Shown in pieces: positions 37,318 through 45,769 of a stretch of DNA of 64,000 nt. Every line of letters begins with the position of its first letter. Position 1 is the first letter of the stretch. The notes beneath the pieces were generated by a model. It worked only from the letters and a program-made list of their open reading frames with translations, did not search any database and had not been told where the DNA came from. The stretch is taken from positions 2,026,506 to 2,090,505 of the forward strand of contig NZ_KE386496.1 in NCBI RefSeq assembly GCF_000427445.1, in the 5' to 3' direction. Made by a program: the position numbers and the translations under genes. The DNA is from Methylocapsa acidiphila B2. Its GTDB lineage: Bacteria > Pseudomonadota > Alphaproteobacteria > Rhizobiales > Beijerinckiaceae.

Positions 37318-38225
37318 GCTCCAGCTCCACGGCGCAGACGATAGGCGGTGACGCCCTCGCTCTCGAACAAAGCGGCGGCCGGCCCTGAGATCCGTTCCGA
37401 ATGGCCGATATAGAGGCGGCCTCCAGGAGAAAGCATCGGAGCGAAGCGGCTCCAAAGCTTGGCCTGCGTCGCCTCGTCGAAATAGATTACGACGTTGCGG
37501 CAGAAAATCGCTTGAAAGAGACCTTTCATCGGCCAAGGTCCGATCAGATTGAGCTCGCGAAACGCGACAAGCTCCCGCAACGCCTCGCCGACGCTATAGG
37601 ATTTCGGCGCGCCTCTTCGATGGTCGCCGCGCAGCGACGTGAACCAGCGCGCCCGCAACGCCGCGGGAACCGCGTCGATGACGCTTTCGGAATAGACGCC
37701 GCGCTGCGCCTCCGCGAGAATGTTCGGATCGATGTCGGTCGCAAGCACCTTGACGTCGAGCCGGCCGGCGTCCGGCATCAGCGAGAGAATTGTGAGCGCA
37801 ATCGAATAGGGCTCCTGGCCGCTGGAGCACGCGGCCGACCAGAGCCGCACGCGCTCGCCCGAACGGGCTGCGTCGAGCAGCGGCGGCAGGACCTGCTTCT
37901 CGAGAAGCTCGAAATGATGCGGCTCGCGAAAGAAGCGGGTCACGTTCGTCGTCAGGGCGGCGAGCATTTTTTGGCGCTCGTCGAGGCCCTCGTTTCCGGC
38001 GACGAGGGCGCAATAGTCGCGAAAGCTCGCAAGACCGAGCGCGCGCAGCCTTTTGGCCAGCCGCGAATAGACGAGGGCTGCCTTGGATTCCGGCAGATGA
38101 ATGCCGGCGTCGGCGTGCAGCATCGACGCGATTTGCCGAAAATCGGCCCGGGAGAGCGTGAATTCGCCGGGGACGAGTCCGGGCGGGCCCTCCGCCGCTG
38201 CATCGAAACAAGGAGCGTTGTTCAT
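37314..38225 (-). CDS. cheR: Chemotaxis methyltransferase CheR
   Basis: CheR methylates glutamates on chemoreceptors using SAM. The 303-residue protein has the N-terminal helical domain with [10 protein letters not shown], then [15 protein letters not shown], the SAM site [16 protein letters not shown] and [17 protein letters not shown], and [10 protein letters not shown]. It overlaps cheW upstream and cheB downstream by four bases each. The MCP at the head of the operon ends in an aromatic pentapeptide of the CheR-docking kind. Confidence 0.96.
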   Translation of the reverse strand: MNNAPCFDAAAEGPPGLVPGEFTLSRADFRQIASMLHADAGIHLPESKAALVYSRLAKRLRALGLASFRDYCALVAGNEGLDERQKMLAALTTNVTRFFREPHHFELLEKQVLPPLLDAARSGERVRLWSAACSSGQEPYSIALTILSLMPDAGRLDVKVLATDIDPNILAEAQRGVYSESVIDAVPAALRARWFTSLRGDHRRGAPKSYSVGEALRELVAFRELNLIGPWPMKGLFQAIFCRNVVIYFDEATQAKLWSRFAPMLSPGGRLYIGHSERISGPAAALFESEGVTAYRLRRGAGA

Positions 38226-38689
38226 GCCGCCTCTCGCTCGACGGCCGGCAGCAGGTGATCGAGCGCGATCAGGCTAATCATGCGCCGGTCGATCGCGAGG
38301 ACGCCGCGAACAAAGGTCTTCACCATGTCCGAAGCGACGTCCGGCGCCGCCTGGATGAGATCGTCGGTCACTGTCAAAATATCGGAGACCGCGTCGACCA
38401 GGAGGCCGACGACTCGGGTCTCGATCTGGGCGACGATGATGACATGGCGCGCGGTCGGCTCCGCCGGCGCGAAGCCGAGCCGAGCTGCGAGATCGACGAT
38501 CGGCAGCACCGCGCCGCGCAAATTCACGACGCCGCGCACGAAGCCAGGCGATTGCGGGAGGGCCGTCGCCGGAGTCCAACCGCGGATCTCGCGCACCGAC
38601 ATGATGTCGACGCAAAATTCCTGGGCTCCGATGCGGAAGGCGATGAGCTCGCGGGCGCTCGTCAAATCTGTCCTAGTGATCTCGGTCAT
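38222..38689 (-). CDS. cheW: Chemotaxis adaptor CheW
   Basis: CheW links receptors to CheA. The 155-residue protein is a single CheW domain: [50 protein letters not shown] and [12 protein letters not shown] are the typical segments. It starts 4 bases after the cheA stop and overlaps cheR by four. Confidence 0.96.
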   Translation of the reverse strand: MTEITRTDLTSARELIAFRIGAQEFCVDIMSVREIRGWTPATALPQSPGFVRGVVNLRGAVLPIVDLAARLGFAPAEPTARHVIIVAQIETRVVGLLVDAVSDILTVTDDLIQAAPDVASDMVKTFVRGVLAIDRRMISLIALDHLLPAVEREAA

Positions 38690-38693
38690 GGTC

Positions 38694-40886
38694 TCAGCCT
38701 GCTGTTGCGAGAAGCTGTTCGAAGGAGGCGTCCGCGCGCGAGCTTGCGACGACGGCGTCGACGTCGAGGATCAAGGCCACGCGGCCGTCGCCGAGAATGG
38801 TCGCGGCCGCGATGCCCTGAACGTGGCGGTAATTGGCCTCGAGGCTCTTGATGACGACCTGGCGCTGGCCCAGGATCGCATCGACGAGGAGCGCGCTGCG
38901 AAAGCCGCCCTCGCATTCGACGAGAAGCGCCACGCAGCTCAGCGGATCGGCGTCGCCCTGCCGATAGGCGAGCTCGCGGCCGACGTCGATCAAGGGCGTG
39001 AAATGCTCGCGGATGGCGATCACCCGCGCGCCGCCGCCGAAACCATGCACGTCCGCGACTTTCGGCTGCAGCGTCTCGACGATGGCGGTCAGAGGCACGA
39101 CGAGAGTCTGCTCCGCCACCGTCACGACCATCCCATCGAGCACGGCCAGGGTCAGCGGCAGGCTCATGGTGAAGGTGGAGCCGTGGCCCGGCCGAGACGT
39201 GATCGAAATGCGGCCGCCGAGCGCCTGAATCGAGCGCCGCACGACATCCATCCCGACGCCTCGCCCCGAAATGTCGGATATGGTCTGGGCGGTCGAAAAT
39301 CCCGGTAGAAAGATCAGATTGTCGATCTCGTCGTCGGTCAGGGCTGCGTCGGCGGGGATCAGGCCCTTCCCAATAGCCAGCGCCTTGACCCGCGCGCGAT
39401 TGATTCCCGCGCCGTCGTCCGACACCTCTATGACGATCCGACCGGACCGATGTGCGGCGGACAGGTGGACGAGGCCTTCCTCCGGCTTGCCGGCGGCCAA
39501 GCGCGCCTCCGGCGTCTCGAGCCCATGGTCGATTGCGTTGCGGATCATATGAGTCAAGGGATCGGCGAGACGCTCGATGACGGTCTTGTCGACTTCGGTT
39601 TTCTCGCCCTCAGTGACGAGTCGCACCAGCTTGCCGGTCATCGCTCCGACCTCGCGCACCAGGCGCGGCATGCGTTGAAAAACCGATTTCACCGGCTGCG
39701 CGCGGATCGCCATCACGCTATCCTGAATCTCCCGGGTCAGTTGCTCAAGCTCGTCGAGGCCCGAGGCCACGCCGGACGCCCGCGCGAGCCCCGCCTCCTG
39801 GACCCGTTGCGCCAGCATCGCCTGATTGATGACGAGTTCCCCGACCAGGTTGATCAGCCGGTCGACTCGATCCAGATCGACCCGAATCGTTGTCTGAGCG
39901 GCGGCGCCGGCCAAGGCCGGATCGGCCCGCTGCGCTCCCTGATCGCCGGCCGACTGCAGGCTCTTTTTTTCGCGCGCCTTGGCGAAATCGATAACCGCTG
40001 GCTCCGCCTCTGAGACCGGGATCGGAGTCGGCCCCAGCGCGGAAAGCTCGGCTTCGACGGCAGCCTGCATTTTCTCGATCAGGGCGGCGACGTCGGGCTC
40101 GCCCGGCGCCTCGCCGATCTGGCGCTCGATCTCGAGATCGCAATCCCATTCGACGAATTCAAAGATTTCACGGACGGCCGCTTCGTCCTGCTCGGTCTTG
40201 AGCTCGATGCTCCAAGAGAGATAGCCGCCTTCCGGATCGAGTTCCGACAAGAGCGGCAAGGCGGAGGAATCGCACGCGACGGTCATTTCGCCGAGCCCGG
40301 CAAGTTCGCGCAAAAGCACAGCCGCCTCATTCGCCTTGGCGTAGAGAACGGGCTTCGGCTTGAAGCGGATCAAAAACAGGCTTTGGCTCGGGACAGAGCC
40401 CGTGGCGAGATCGTCGTCGAAGATCGATTGGTCGAGGGGAACCGGCTGGAAATCGATGATTTCTCCATCGTCGCCGTCGGCTTCCTCATCGGCCTGCGCG
40501 GCGTCCGGATCAAGCGCGCGAAGCGCGTCGGCGAGCGCGTCGCAGCGGCCGGCGTCGACGCTGCCGTCGTCCCGTGCGGCGCGCACGAGATCCGCGAGCG
40601 CGTCAGCCGCGCGCAGCATCGTGCCGAGCACCTCATGCGACGGCGCGAGCCGGCCAGAGCGGACATGATCCAAAGCGGTCTCGAAGACATGCGCGAAATG
40701 GACAAGGTCGTCGAGGCTGAACGCGCCGGCGCCGCCCTTGATGGAATGGACGGCGCGAAAGACGGCATTCACCGTCTCGCCGTCATAGCCGCCGTCTTGA
40801 ATGGCGAGCAGCCCCGCCTCAAGCTCCGCGAGCTGCTCCTCGCATTCCTGAAAGAAAGTCTGCTTGATCGCCGCCATAGGATCCAT
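38694..40886 (-). CDS. cheA: Chemotaxis sensor kinase CheA
   Basis: CheA autophosphorylates in response to receptors and passes phosphate to CheY and CheB. The 730-residue protein has the Hpt domain with H47 in [12 protein letters not shown], a P2-like region rich in acidic residues (about 140-330), the dimerisation domain ([20 protein letters not shown]), the HATPase ([38 protein letters not shown]) and a C-terminal CheW-like domain. The start at 40886 lies 21 bases after cheY1. Confidence 0.96.
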   Translation of the reverse strand: MDPMAAIKQTFFQECEEQLAELEAGLLAIQDGGYDGETVNAVFRAVHSIKGGAGAFSLDDLVHFAHVFETALDHVRSGRLAPSHEVLGTMLRAADALADLVRAARDDGSVDAGRCDALADALRALDPDAAQADEEADGDDGEIIDFQPVPLDQSIFDDDLATGSVPSQSLFLIRFKPKPVLYAKANEAAVLLRELAGLGEMTVACDSSALPLLSELDPEGGYLSWSIELKTEQDEAAVREIFEFVEWDCDLEIERQIGEAPGEPDVAALIEKMQAAVEAELSALGPTPIPVSEAEPAVIDFAKAREKKSLQSAGDQGAQRADPALAGAAAQTTIRVDLDRVDRLINLVGELVINQAMLAQRVQEAGLARASGVASGLDELEQLTREIQDSVMAIRAQPVKSVFQRMPRLVREVGAMTGKLVRLVTEGEKTEVDKTVIERLADPLTHMIRNAIDHGLETPEARLAAGKPEEGLVHLSAAHRSGRIVIEVSDDGAGINRARVKALAIGKGLIPADAALTDDEIDNLIFLPGFSTAQTISDISGRGVGMDVVRRSIQALGGRISITSRPGHGSTFTMSLPLTLAVLDGMVVTVAEQTLVVPLTAIVETLQPKVADVHGFGGGARVIAIREHFTPLIDVGRELAYRQGDADPLSCVALLVECEGGFRSALLVDAILGQRQVVIKSLEANYRHVQGIAAATILGDGRVALILDVDAVVASSRADASFEQLLATAG

Positions 40887-40907
40887 GGACGCTCATCCTT
40901 CAATGTT

Positions 40908-41273
40908 TCAGGCGGCGACGCGGCGAATGGCGGCGACGAGCTTCACGGGGTCGAAGGGCTTCACGATCCAGCCGGTCGCGCCAGCGCGTCGGGCCCGATC
41001 CTTTTTCTCGGCGTCGCTTTCCGTTGTGAGCACGAGGATCGGAATGGCACGATGGCGTTCGTCGCCGCGCACGCCTTCGATAAAGCCGAAGCCGTCCATC
41101 CGAGGCATGTTGATGTCGGTGACGATGACGTCGGGCGTCTCGCCCTGTAGCACCTCCAGGCCGTGCAGCCCGTCCTCGGCCTGCACCACACGATAGCCGG
41201 CGTCGGAGAGAGCCAGCATCAACATGTCGCGCATGGTGCGCGAGTCGTCGACTGTGAGCACTGTCTTGTTCAT
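40908..41273 (-). CDS. cheY1: Response regulator CheY1
   Basis: A stand-alone receiver of 121 residues with VDDSRTMRDML, D53 in VTDINMPRMDG, T in LVLTTESD and K in IVKPFDP. Its position before cheA matches CheY1 of the rhizobial operon, where it drains phosphate from CheA. The ATG at 41273 overlaps the stop of the STAS gene (ATGA). Confidence 0.92.
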   Translation of the reverse strand: MNKTVLTVDDSRTMRDMLMLALSDAGYRVVQAEDGLHGLEVLQGETPDVIVTDINMPRMDGFGFIEGVRGDERHRAIPILVLTTESDAEKKDRARRAGATGWIVKPFDPVKLVAAIRRVAA

Positions 41274-41581
41274 TGCGGCTGTTCCTGATCGATGAAATCC
41301 GCTCGCGCGATTCCAAGTCGCGCAAGGCCTTCGACGAAGTCGGGGGACGGGTTGACGAAGGCGAGCAGGACCTCGTCGGCTCTCCACGTCATGGCGGCGG
41401 AGAGAAGCACCTGCAGGCACTGGCCGCCGAGGCGCCGCACGCGAGAGGCGTCGACCGTCAGCTCCTCGCCCCTATGGCCGAGGAATTCGGCGGCGAGCGC
41501 CGCCGCCGCCTTCAAATCGAGAATTTCCGGAAGCTCGATCACGGGGGCGGCGCAGGCGCCGCTGGAGGTCGCGACGGACAT
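41270..41581 (-). CDS. STAS-domain protein of the che operon
   Basis: A 103-residue single STAS domain protein: ELPEILDLKAAAALAAEFLGH, LTVDASRVRRLGGQCLQVLLSAA. It corresponds by position to the small orf2 that follows the receptor gene in rhizobial che operons. Function is not established. The Ser normally phosphorylated in anti-sigma antagonists is not in a clear DxSxxxxxG context (here DASRVRRLGG). It overlaps cheY1, and its ATG at 41581 directly abuts the mcp stop codon (41582-41584). Confidence 0.8.
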   Translation of the reverse strand: MSVATSSGACAAPVIELPEILDLKAAAALAAEFLGHRGEELTVDASRVRRLGGQCLQVLLSAAMTWRADEVLLAFVNPSPDFVEGLARLGIARADFIDQEQPQ

Positions 41582-43519
41582 TTAAAACTCCTCCCAGCTT
41601 TCCTCGGCCGGCGCCGCTTCCAGCTTGCGAAGAGCGCCGCCCCGCGCGGGCGCCTTGAGCGTCCTGTGAACCGGCTTGGCGGCCAGCGCGGGGCGCGGCT
41701 TGATGCGGATCGGCTCGACCGCGACCGCCGGCTCCTGGCCAACCTGGAAGCGCCCGAGCAGACGCGCGAGCTCCTCGCTCTCCTGGCTCAGGGAATGCGC
41801 AGCCGCCGTCGTCTCCTCCACCATCGCCGCGTTCTGCTGGGTCACCTGATCCATCTGGTTCACAGCCGAATTGACCTGGTGTAGAGCCGTCGCCTGCTCC
41901 TGCGCGCTCGCCGCAATGGTCGCGACGACGGAATTGATCTCGGCGACCTGAGCGACGATGCGGCCCAGGGCCTTGCCGGTCTCGCCGACGAGATCCACCC
42001 CCTGCCCCACCTGGGTCGTCGAGGCGGAGATCAGACTCTTGATCTCTTTCGCCGCCTCGGCGGAGCGCTGCGCCAGCGCGCGCACCTCCGAGGCCACCAC
42101 GGCGAAGCCCCGCCCGGCGTCTCCCGCCCGCGCCGCCTCGACGCCGGCGTTCAATGCAAGGAGGTTGGTCTGGAAGGCGATCTCGTCGATGACGCCGATG
42201 ATCTGGCCGATCTGCTGCGACGATTTCTCGATGCCGCCCATCGCCGCGATCGCCTGCCGCACGATCTCGCCGCTCTGATCGGCGTCCGATTTGGCGCTGG
42301 ACACGAGTTCCTGCGCATGAAGGGCGCCTTCCGCCGTGTTCTTGACAGTCGCCGTGATCTCATCGAGCGTCGCCGCCGTCTCCTCGAGGCTCGCAGCCTG
42401 CTGCTCCGTGCGCCGCGACAGGTCGTCAGCGGCCGAAGAAATTTCGCCGCTCCCAGAATGGATGCCGTGGGTGTTGACGTGGATCGCCTGCATCGCGCGC
42501 TGCAGCTTCTCGACCGCACTGTTGAAATCGGTGCGCAACATTTCGGTCTTCGGCGCAAAGACGGTTTCGATCCGATAAACGAGATCGCCTTCGGCGAGCC
42601 GACGCAGCCCCGCGCCAATACCAGTGATCGCGATCTGGTCCTGCCGCGCCTCTTCGGCCTCACGGGCGGCGCGCTCCTCGTCCTCTTTTTGCCAAGCCTT
42701 GACGGCTTCGGCCTCCTCGGCCTGTTTTCTCGTCTTGGCGATCGCCGCGTCCTTGAAGGTCTGGACTGCGGCGGCCATGCGGCCGAGCTCGTCCTTGCGA
42801 CCGACGAAGGGGACGACGACCGACGCGTCGCCGCCTGCCAGCGCGTTCATCGTCTCGGTCATTTTCGTCACTGGAAGAGCGATGGCGCGCGACATCCACC
42901 AGCTGACTAAGATCGCGAAGCCCACTGTCGTGAGGCCGCCGACGACCAAGGAGAGACGGGCGAGGCCCATGAACCAGTCCTGGTCCCTTTGCGTCGCTGC
43001 TGACCAAGCGTCGATTTGCGTCCGCGCGTTTTTCGCAGCCGACTGGACGGCGGCGAGGGATTCGGCGTTTCTCGCGGATTTAATGAGGTCGGCGCCCTGG
43101 TCCGACGTCGCGTTTTCGCGCGTCAAACGGATCACGGCGTCGGCATATTCCGTCCGCCAAGCGACGGCCGCCGCGTCGACCTTGTCGAGGAGGGCGAGGA
43201 CTTCGGGATAACCGGCCGCGTCCCGTCGCGCCTTTGCGATCGAGGCGGCGAAGTCTTGGACCGCATCATTATATCCATCGACGTGATGCTGGTCGCGGGT
43301 GATCAGATAGCCCCGCGCGATCCGCCCCTGCTCCGAGACGGCGGTGATTGCGCGCGCGAGATCGTCGACGACCGCGTAGGATTTCTCGTTGAGAGCGGCG
43401 GCGGAATCGAGAGTCCTCATGACCGCGAAAAGCGTCGCGCTCATGACGGCGACGGCGACGAGAACGCAAGCGAAGCCGACCCCGAGCTTGCGAATGATGG
43501 AGAGATTTGAAAGCGACAT
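41582..43519 (-). CDS. mcp: Methyl-accepting chemotaxis protein
   Basis: A 645-residue transmembrane chemoreceptor that begins the che operon. It has two membrane helices (about residues 13-34 and 187-212), a roughly 150-residue helical periplasmic sensor domain (with the four-helix-bundle look), HAMP at about 213-266, a second HAMP-like segment near 300-340, and the signalling hairpin EIAFQTNLLALNAGVEAARAG. The C-terminus is a Pro/Ala linker ending in SWEEF, an x-aromatic-x-x-aromatic docking pentapeptide for CheR. The ligand is unknown. Confidence 0.95.
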   Translation of the reverse strand: MSLSNLSIIRKLGVGFACVLVAVAVMSATLFAVMRTLDSAAALNEKSYAVVDDLARAITAVSEQGRIARGYLITRDQHHVDGYNDAVQDFAASIAKARRDAAGYPEVLALLDKVDAAAVAWRTEYADAVIRLTRENATSDQGADLIKSARNAESLAAVQSAAKNARTQIDAWSAATQRDQDWFMGLARLSLVVGGLTTVGFAILVSWWMSRAIALPVTKMTETMNALAGGDASVVVPFVGRKDELGRMAAAVQTFKDAAIAKTRKQAEEAEAVKAWQKEDEERAAREAEEARQDQIAITGIGAGLRRLAEGDLVYRIETVFAPKTEMLRTDFNSAVEKLQRAMQAIHVNTHGIHSGSGEISSAADDLSRRTEQQAASLEETAATLDEITATVKNTAEGALHAQELVSSAKSDADQSGEIVRQAIAAMGGIEKSSQQIGQIIGVIDEIAFQTNLLALNAGVEAARAGDAGRGFAVVASEVRALAQRSAEAAKEIKSLISASTTQVGQGVDLVGETGKALGRIVAQVAEINSVVATIAASAQEQATALHQVNSAVNQMDQVTQQNAAMVEETTAAAHSLSQESEELARLLGRFQVGQEPAVAVEPIRIKPRPALAAKPVHRTLKAPARGGALRKLEAAPAEESWEEF

Positions 43520-44021
43520 GCTGCCTCGCGAAAACTAGTTGGCTCGACGCGTTGCGTGACGATTGCGGAACTGAAGCAGAGACCCTCGCTCCGGCTTCGG
43601 TCCGATCCTTGGAAGGATGCGGCGCCAGTCATTGGCCGCTCGCTCCCACACAGCCGTCCGACGCTCGAAGCAAAATAGAATCACACGATCTCGCATGAGA
43701 ACGAGTTTATGCGCCGCAACACTGAATAAATTCTCAACGTCAAATATAATATACATACAATTTTATAGAATTTTTGCCTATAATTTGCATTAATACTAAT
43801 ATAACATATGTATATATTACATATTAACGATACTTATTGCGCATTTTAGATCGGCGCGGCACGCCGGAATCGGATCCGCCTGTCCGATATTTCCCCGTTG
43901 CCGAACACGCTGCTTCCGAAACTTGCGCGCGAAAATTGTCCCAATGTGAGCCGCATCCGCTTGCGTTTCGGGGTTAGGCCATCCATATACCATCCAAATA
44001 GATGGCTGATGGAGTCGATCG
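43520..44021. other. AT-rich divergent promoter region of the che operon and the RHH gene
   Basis: 502 bases with no supported gene. From about 43725 to 43850 the sequence is about 80% A+T, in sharp contrast to the neighbours. Promoters for mcp (leftward) and the RHH gene (rightward) must lie here. I find no convincing sigma-28 site. Confidence 0.5.
43979..44012. promoter_or_regulatory. Candidate RHH operator, phased CCATC/GATGG repeats
   Basis: Two CCATC boxes begin at 43979 and 43990, and two GATGG boxes begin at 44001 and 44008, so the pairs face each other. The first three starts are exactly 11 bases apart, one helical turn. The array ends just before the GTG start of the ribbon-helix-helix gene. 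This is what an autoregulatory site of such a protein would look like; binding is inferred. Confidence 0.5.
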
Positions 44022-44441
44022 GTGACCGCGGATATTCATCGCTTACGCGAAGGCCCAGGCGAGAGCGAAAAGATCACGATCAATTTGGGCTATGTCGACT
44101 TGGGATCGATCGATTTGCTCGTGCGGGAGGGCTTTTACTCCAATCGCACCGACCTGATCCGAACCGCGATCCGCAATCAGCTTTCCGCTCACGCCGACGT
44201 CGTCAAGCAATCCATGGCGCGGCAGACTCTCGAAGTCGGGCTGCGGCGTTATCGGCGCGACCAATTGGAGGCGGCGCGCGACGCCGGAGAAAAACTGCGC
44301 ATTCAAGTCGTCGGGCTCGCGACGATCGCGGACGACGTCACGCCCGAGCTCGCGCTCGCGACGATCGAATCCATCACCGTTCTCGGGGCCCTTCAGGCCA
44401 GCAAGGCGGTCAAAACCGCGCTCTCCGATCGAATTCGGTGA
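44022..44441 (+). CDS. Ribbon-helix-helix (CopG-like) regulator
   Basis: A 139-residue protein with an N-terminal RHH domain: EKITINLGYVDLGSIDLLVREGFYSNRTDLIRTAIRN (about residues 16-52), followed by a helical C-terminal region. It starts at GTG 44022 with GGAG 8 bases upstream. It is next to the PHB-depolymerase-type esterase gene on the same strand and overlaps that gene's possible GTG start, so it may control esterase expression. The candidate operator lies immediately upstream. Confidence 0.8.
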   Translation: MTADIHRLREGPGESEKITINLGYVDLGSIDLLVREGFYSNRTDLIRTAIRNQLSAHADVVKQSMARQTLEVGLRRYRRDQLEAARDAGEKLRIQVVGLATIADDVTPELALATIESITVLGALQASKAVKTALSDRIR

Positions 44442-44479
44442 CCGCCGAGGCCTATGCCTTTCCAATGCAAGGACAGATC

Positions 44480-45718
44480 ATGAAGACCCTTTTGGGCGCC
44501 GCCATGCGCAAGGCCGCCGAGCTGACACGCCGCCAAAATGTCGTCGAGGCGACGCAGACGATCGCACGCGCCCTTTCGGCGGAAGACCTCGGCAATCAGC
44601 AGAAAGGGAGCCGCGAGGACAACGCTTGGCTCGGCGCGGCCGCCAAAGCCTTCTCCGGATCCGGGAAGCGCAGCCGCAGGGTCGATTCGGCGAGCCTTGT
44701 CCCGCCGCCCAGCACGGTCGCAATTCTCGATCCGGCCGCCTTTATGCGGGACTCGATCGCCGCGGTCTGGTACCCAGCGCCACAACCCGACCCCGCCTTG
44801 CTCGATGCGCCGTCGAGCCCACCGGATCAGCCGCGCAAAGCGCCGGCCGCGCCCGTCGGCGACGCATTTCTAACCCGCGCCTTCGCCGCGGATGCGGGGG
44901 AGAGAGATTACAAGCTCTATGTTCCAAGCAACGTCGACGGCAAGCTTCCCTTGCTCGTCATGCTGCACGGCTGCACGCAGGACCCCGATGATTTCGCGCG
45001 GGGCACGGGGATGAATGCGCTCGCGCAGGATCGTGGCTTTATCGTCGCCTATCCGAAGCAATCGAAGCGCGCGAATCAAACAGGCTGCTGGAACTGGTTC
45101 AACGCCGGCGACCAGATTCGCGACTCTGGCGAGCCGAGCATCATCGCTGGAATGACCCGCGCCATCATCGAGGAATTCGACATCGATCCCAGGCGGGTCT
45201 ATGTCGCGGGCCTTTCCGCGGGAGGCGCGATGGCGGCGATCATGAGCGCCACCTATCCCGAGCTCTACGGCGGAGTCGGCATTCACTCCGGCTTGCCTTA
45301 TGGCTCGGCGAGCGACGCATCATCCGCTTTCGCGGCCATGCGCGGCCTCGCTGGCAAAGCGACCCATCGCGCCGGCAAGGGACGCGTCAGGACCATCGTC
45401 TTTCACGGCGAATCCGACTCGACCGTGCATCCGTCCAACGCCGAAACGATCATTGCGACGGCGCGGGCCGGGCTCGAGGGCACGACGGAACAGACGCATA
45501 AGGGGCTCTCGGAGGGAGGCCGACCCTATGCCCGCACCGTCATCGCCGACGCGAGCGGTGCGCCACATGTAGAATATTGGGCGATCGAAGGTCTGGGGCA
45601 CGCCTGGTCCGGGGGTAGGCCAGAAGGCTCCTACACGGACCCGAAAGGACCAGACGCCTCGCGCGAGATGTTGCGCTTTTTCCTGGACGGCCCAGACAAG
45701 CACAAGTCGAAGACTTGA
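44480..45718 (+). CDS. PHB depolymerase family esterase
   Basis: A 412-residue alpha/beta hydrolase of the polyhydroxybutyrate-depolymerase/LpqC type. The nucleophile is S246 in AGLSAGGAMA, the oxyanion strand is LLVMLHGCTQDPDDFA, the acid is probably the Asp in VFHGESDSTVHP, and the His lies in GLGHAWSGG. The first 130 residues are poorly conserved and without a signal peptide, so the enzyme may act on intracellular granules. I chose the ATG at 44480 because AAGGACA precedes it by 5 bases; a GTG at 44438 that overlaps the RHH stop is an alternative. Confidence 0.88.
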   Translation: MKTLLGAAMRKAAELTRRQNVVEATQTIARALSAEDLGNQQKGSREDNAWLGAAAKAFSGSGKRSRRVDSASLVPPPSTVAILDPAAFMRDSIAAVWYPAPQPDPALLDAPSSPPDQPRKAPAAPVGDAFLTRAFAADAGERDYKLYVPSNVDGKLPLLVMLHGCTQDPDDFARGTGMNALAQDRGFIVAYPKQSKRANQTGCWNWFNAGDQIRDSGEPSIIAGMTRAIIEEFDIDPRRVYVAGLSAGGAMAAIMSATYPELYGGVGIHSGLPYGSASDASSAFAAMRGLAGKATHRAGKGRVRTIVFHGESDSTVHPSNAETIIATARAGLEGTTEQTHKGLSEGGRPYARTVIADASGAPHVEYWAIEGLGHAWSGGRPEGSYTDPKGPDASREMLRFFLDGPDKHKSKT

Positions 45719-45769
45719 GGCGGACGCCCGGCGCGCCAACGCTGGGCGATTTGAGCCCCGCTCGCCGCT

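Noticed and set aside
41270-41581. Anti-sigma-factor antagonist role for the STAS protein
   Set aside because: The site usually phosphorylated is not in the proper context, and no kinase partner is nearby.
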